Below are positions 6,414-8,341 of a DNA stretch of 8,341 nucleotides, piece after piece. The translations under genes were made by a program, and so were the position numbers. Source of the stretch: CALKHQ01 sp050329975 (lineage in GTDB: Bacteria; Pseudomonadota; Alphaproteobacteria; CALKHQ01); contig JBHJOG010000249.1 in the NCBI GenBank assembly GCA_050329975.1, positions 1-8,341 on the forward strand, in the 5' to 3' direction. The notes under the pieces were generated by a model. It did no database searches, had not been told where the DNA came from, and saw only the letters and a list, made by a program, of their open reading frames with translations. Position 1 is the stretch's first letter. Every line of letters begins with the position of its first letter.

Positions 6414-6602
6414 TGTCGTCGCCCTCGTCGTCGCCGATTCCCTCTCCGACCATTGGGTAACCGATCGGATGGCCAACCGTCCAGGGTTACCGCAGCACCG
6501 CGGCACTTGGATTCCGGGCCGGCAGGGCAAATATCTGGGCAGCGCCCGGGTCATGGTGATAGATGGCGGGGCCGAAGCATTCGGGAGAGCAAGGGAAGCC
6601 AG
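6414..6602. promoter_or_regulatory. Divergent intergenic region between lipoprotein gene and phaC, with nested dyad
   Basis: These 189 bp must hold the promoters of both divergent genes. The outer dyad is GGTAACC (6456-6462) and GGTTACC (6485-6491). Within it sits an imperfect palindrome CGGATGGCCAACCG (6466-6479, 12 of 14 positions symmetric), whose centre is within 1 bp of that of the outer dyad. This is a plausible operator. No clear -35/-10 pair could be assigned on either strand; a TTGGAT at 6507 followed by an AT-rich AAATAT at 6529 is the best weak candidate toward phaC. Confidence 0.45.
6591..6596 (+). promoter_or_regulatory. Shine-Dalgarno of phaC
   Basis: AAGGGA lies 6 nt before the ATG at 6603 and supports that start over later in-frame ATG codons (for example residues 15 and 49). 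Confidence 0.7.
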
Positions 6603-8341
6603 ATGCCCGACGATACCAAGCAACAGCAGTCGACGCCCGATCCGATGGAGATCACGCAGACGGTCGCCAAGATCGCCGAGCGCAGCCAGAAGATCGTCGT
6701 CGACTTCCTGCAGCGCCAGGGCGAGCAGGGCAGCGGGCGGTTCGGCATGTCCGATCCGATGAACGTCGCCGGCGCCTTCGTCGAGATGACGACCCAGATG
6801 ATGGCCAATCCCGCCAAGCTGCTGCAGGCCCAGATGAGCCTGTGGCAGACCTATGTCGATCTGTGGACGAACTCGGCCCAGCGCATGTTCGGCCAGGATG
6901 CCGAACCCCTGATCAAGCCTGAGCGCGGCGACCGCCGCTTCCGGGACGCCGACTGGGAAGACAACGCCCTGTTTGACTTCATCAAGCAGAGCTACCTGCT
7001 GACCGCGCGCTGGATGCAGTCGACGGTGCGCGAGGTCGAGGGCCTGGACGACAAGACCGCCAAGAAGGTGGATTTCTATACCCGCCAGTTCGTCGATGCG
7101 ATGGCGCCGAGCAACTTTGTGATGACCAACCCGGAGGTGCTGCGCGCCACCATGGAATCGGGCGGCGAGAACCTGCTGAACGGGCTGGAGAACCTGCTGG
7201 ACGACCTGGAGCGCGGCAAGGGCAACCTGCGCATCCGGATGACCGACAGCAGCAAGTTCAAGCTCGGCGAGAACATCGCGGTGACGCCGGGGAAGGTGAT
7301 CTACCAGAACGAGCTGATGCAGCTCCTGCAGTATGAGCCTTCGACCGACACGGTATTCAGGAAGCCGCTGCTGATCATCCCGCCTTGGATCAACAAGTAT
7401 TACATCCTCGACCTGCGGCCGGAGAACTCGTTCATCAAATGGGCGACGGACCAGGGCCACACCGTCTTCGTCATCTCCTGGGTCAACCCCGACGCCGACC
7501 TCGCGGCCAAGAGCTTCGTCGACTACATGCAGGAGGGTCCGCTGGCGGCCCTCGACGCCATCCAGCAGGCGACGGGAGAGCCGAGCGCAAACGTCATCGG
7601 CTATTGCCTCGGCGGCACGCTGCTTGCGTGTACGCTCGCAGTCATGAAGGCCAGGGGCGACAAGCGGGTGGCGAGCGCAACCTACTTCACCACGATGATC
7701 GACTTCTCGGAGTCCGGCGAACTCGGCGTTTTCATCGACGAGGAGCAGCTGGCCGCCCTCGAGGAGCGGATGCATCAGCGCGGCTACCTGGAAGGCCATG
7801 AGATGGCCACCACCTTCAACATGCTGCGCGCCAATGACCTGATCTGGACGTTCGTGGTCAACAACTACCTGCTGGGCAAGGATCCGTTCCCGTTCGACCT
7901 GCTGCACTGGAATGCGGATTCGACCCGGATGCCGGCAACGATGCACAGCTTCTATCTGCGCAAGATGTACCAGGAGAACCGGCTGGTGGTGCCTGGCGGG
8001 ATCACGCTGGACGGGGTGCCGATCGATCTGACCACCGTCGATACGCCGTCCTTCATCCTCTCCACCCGCGAGGACCACATCGCGCCGTGGAAGTCCACCT
8101 TCGCGGCCACCGGCATCTTCAGCGGCCCGGTGAAGTTCTGCCTCGCCGCCTCGGGCCACATCGCCGGCGTGATCAACCCGCCGGCCTCGGGCAAGTACTG
8201 CTACTGGACCGCGCCGCGCCCCGCCAAGACGCCGGACACCTGGCTGCGCAACGCCAAGGAGGTGCCGGGCAGCTGGTGGCCGGAGTGGCAGAGGTGGATC
8301 GAGAAGCATGCCGGCGCGCGCATCCCCGCCCGCAAGCCGGG
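6603..8341 (+). CDS. phaC: Class I poly(3-hydroxyalkanoate) synthase PhaC (C-terminus cut off by window edge)
   Basis: The frame encodes 579 complete codons with no stop before the edge. PhaC polymerises (R)-3-hydroxyacyl-CoA into polyhydroxyalkanoate with release of CoA, acting at the surface of cytoplasmic storage granules. Seen directly: a variable N-terminus (1-about 100), the PhaC N-terminal domain (about 100-270, with FDFIKQSYLLTARWM and the PPWINKYYILDL segment at 260-271), and an alpha/beta-hydrolase core. The lipase-like box is GYCLGG (333-338) with nucleophile Cys335. The other triad members are Asp491 in STREDHIAPW and His519 in SGHIAGV; the Asp-His spacing of 28 equals that of the C. 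necator enzyme (Cys319/Asp480/His508). The length fits class I (about 590-600 aa), so only a few residues are missing. Class III is excluded by size. No phaA, phaB, phasin or phaR is in view. Confidence 0.97.
   Translation, partial: MPDDTKQQQSTPDPMEITQTVAKIAERSQKIVVDFLQRQGEQGSGRFGMSDPMNVAGAFVEMTTQMMANPAKLLQAQMSLWQTYVDLWTNSAQRMFGQDAEPLIKPERGDRRFRDADWEDNALFDFIKQSYLLTARWMQSTVREVEGLDDKTAKKVDFYTRQFVDAMAPSNFVMTNPEVLRATMESGGENLLNGLENLLDDLERGKGNLRIRMTDSSKFKLGENIAVTPGKVIYQNELMQLLQYEPSTDTVFRKPLLIIPPWINKYYILDLRPENSFIKWATDQGHTVFVISWVNPDADLAAKSFVDYMQEGPLAALDAIQQATGEPSANVIGYCLGGTLLACTLAVMKARGDKRVASATYFTTMIDFSESGELGVFIDEEQLAALEERMHQRGYLEGHEMATTFNMLRANDLIWTFVVNNYLLGKDPFPFDLLHWNADSTRMPATMHSFYLRKMYQENRLVVPGGITLDGVPIDLTTVDTPSFILSTREDHIAPWKSTFAATGIFSGPVKFCLAASGHIAGVINPPASGKYCYWTAPRPAKTPDTWLRNAKEVPGSWWPEWQRWIEKHAGARIPARKP

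Noticed and set aside
6501..6515. Possible sigma-54 promoter (CGGCAC-N5-TTCC) upstream of phaC
   Set aside because: The -24-like element is close to consensus, but the -12 element lacks the required GC (TTCC instead of TTGC), so the match is not convincing.
6507..6534. Sigma-70-like promoter TTGGAT / AAATAT upstream of phaC
   Set aside because: The -10 match is only about half of consensus with a 16-nt spacer. It is mentioned as the best weak candidate but not called as a feature.
6414..8309. Minus-strand open frame antisense to phaC that runs continuously into the OmpA lipoprotein (possible 882-aa fusion)
   Set aside because: The upstream part is the mirror of phaC and has no domain. The lipoprotein has its own ATG, Shine-Dalgarno and signal peptide with Cys20, so the fusion is only an absent stop codon in GC-rich DNA.
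1..8341. Search for mobile elements, CRISPR arrays, tRNAs, toxin-antitoxin or defence genes
   Set aside because: No terminal inverted repeats of IS type, no transposase or integrase motifs, no regularly spaced repeats and no tRNA-like fold were seen. All genes are core metabolic, repair or envelope genes with matching base composition.

Overview
The window is about 8.3 kb of very GC-rich chromosomal DNA. It is gene-dense, and the codon third positions are so GC-biased that long spurious frames run antisense to most genes. Gene content points to an alphaproteobacterium, probably Rhodospirillales or a relative. The clues are a class I PHA synthase, a hom-glpX-recJ run behind an AlaC-type aminotransferase, and a small OmpA-domain lipoprotein carrying an 'FPSIASVPDRP' stretch of a kind I associate with this group. 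The assignment rests on protein character, not on a database search.

Layout: five genes lie on the minus strand and one on the plus strand. Read in the direction of transcription from about 6.4 kb down to 1, the minus-strand genes are an OmpA-family lipoprotein (6413-5661), a class I/II aminotransferase of the AlaC/DapL-like group (5595-4372, TTG start), homoserine dehydrogenase hom (4375-3083, overlapping the aminotransferase stop by ATGA), class II fructose-1,6-bisphosphatase glpX (2928-1873) and the ssDNA exonuclease recJ (1794 to beyond base 1). On the plus strand, poly(3-hydroxyalkanoate) synthase phaC starts at 6603 and runs off the right end. It is divergent from the lipoprotein gene across a 189-bp intergenic region that holds a nested dyad.

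How the genes fit together: the aminotransferase and homoserine dehydrogenase are translationally coupled and belong to amino-acid metabolism (Asp-family threonine/methionine branch for hom; pyruvate/alanine or related keto-acid transamination for the aminotransferase). glpX supplies the gluconeogenic (or Calvin-cycle) FBPase step and has its own Shine-Dalgarno and a 154-bp leader. recJ, a repair nuclease, follows 78 bp later and is probably co-transcribed. phaC polymerises 3-hydroxyacyl-CoA into storage granules.

I see no mobile element, RNA gene, CRISPR, phage or defence module. This is an ordinary core-metabolism region, and I found no evidence of a new multi-gene system. The points worth a second look are small: two dyads in the intergenic regions, a deviant peptidoglycan-binding motif, a tandem 15-bp repeat in the lipoprotein gene, and start-site questions.
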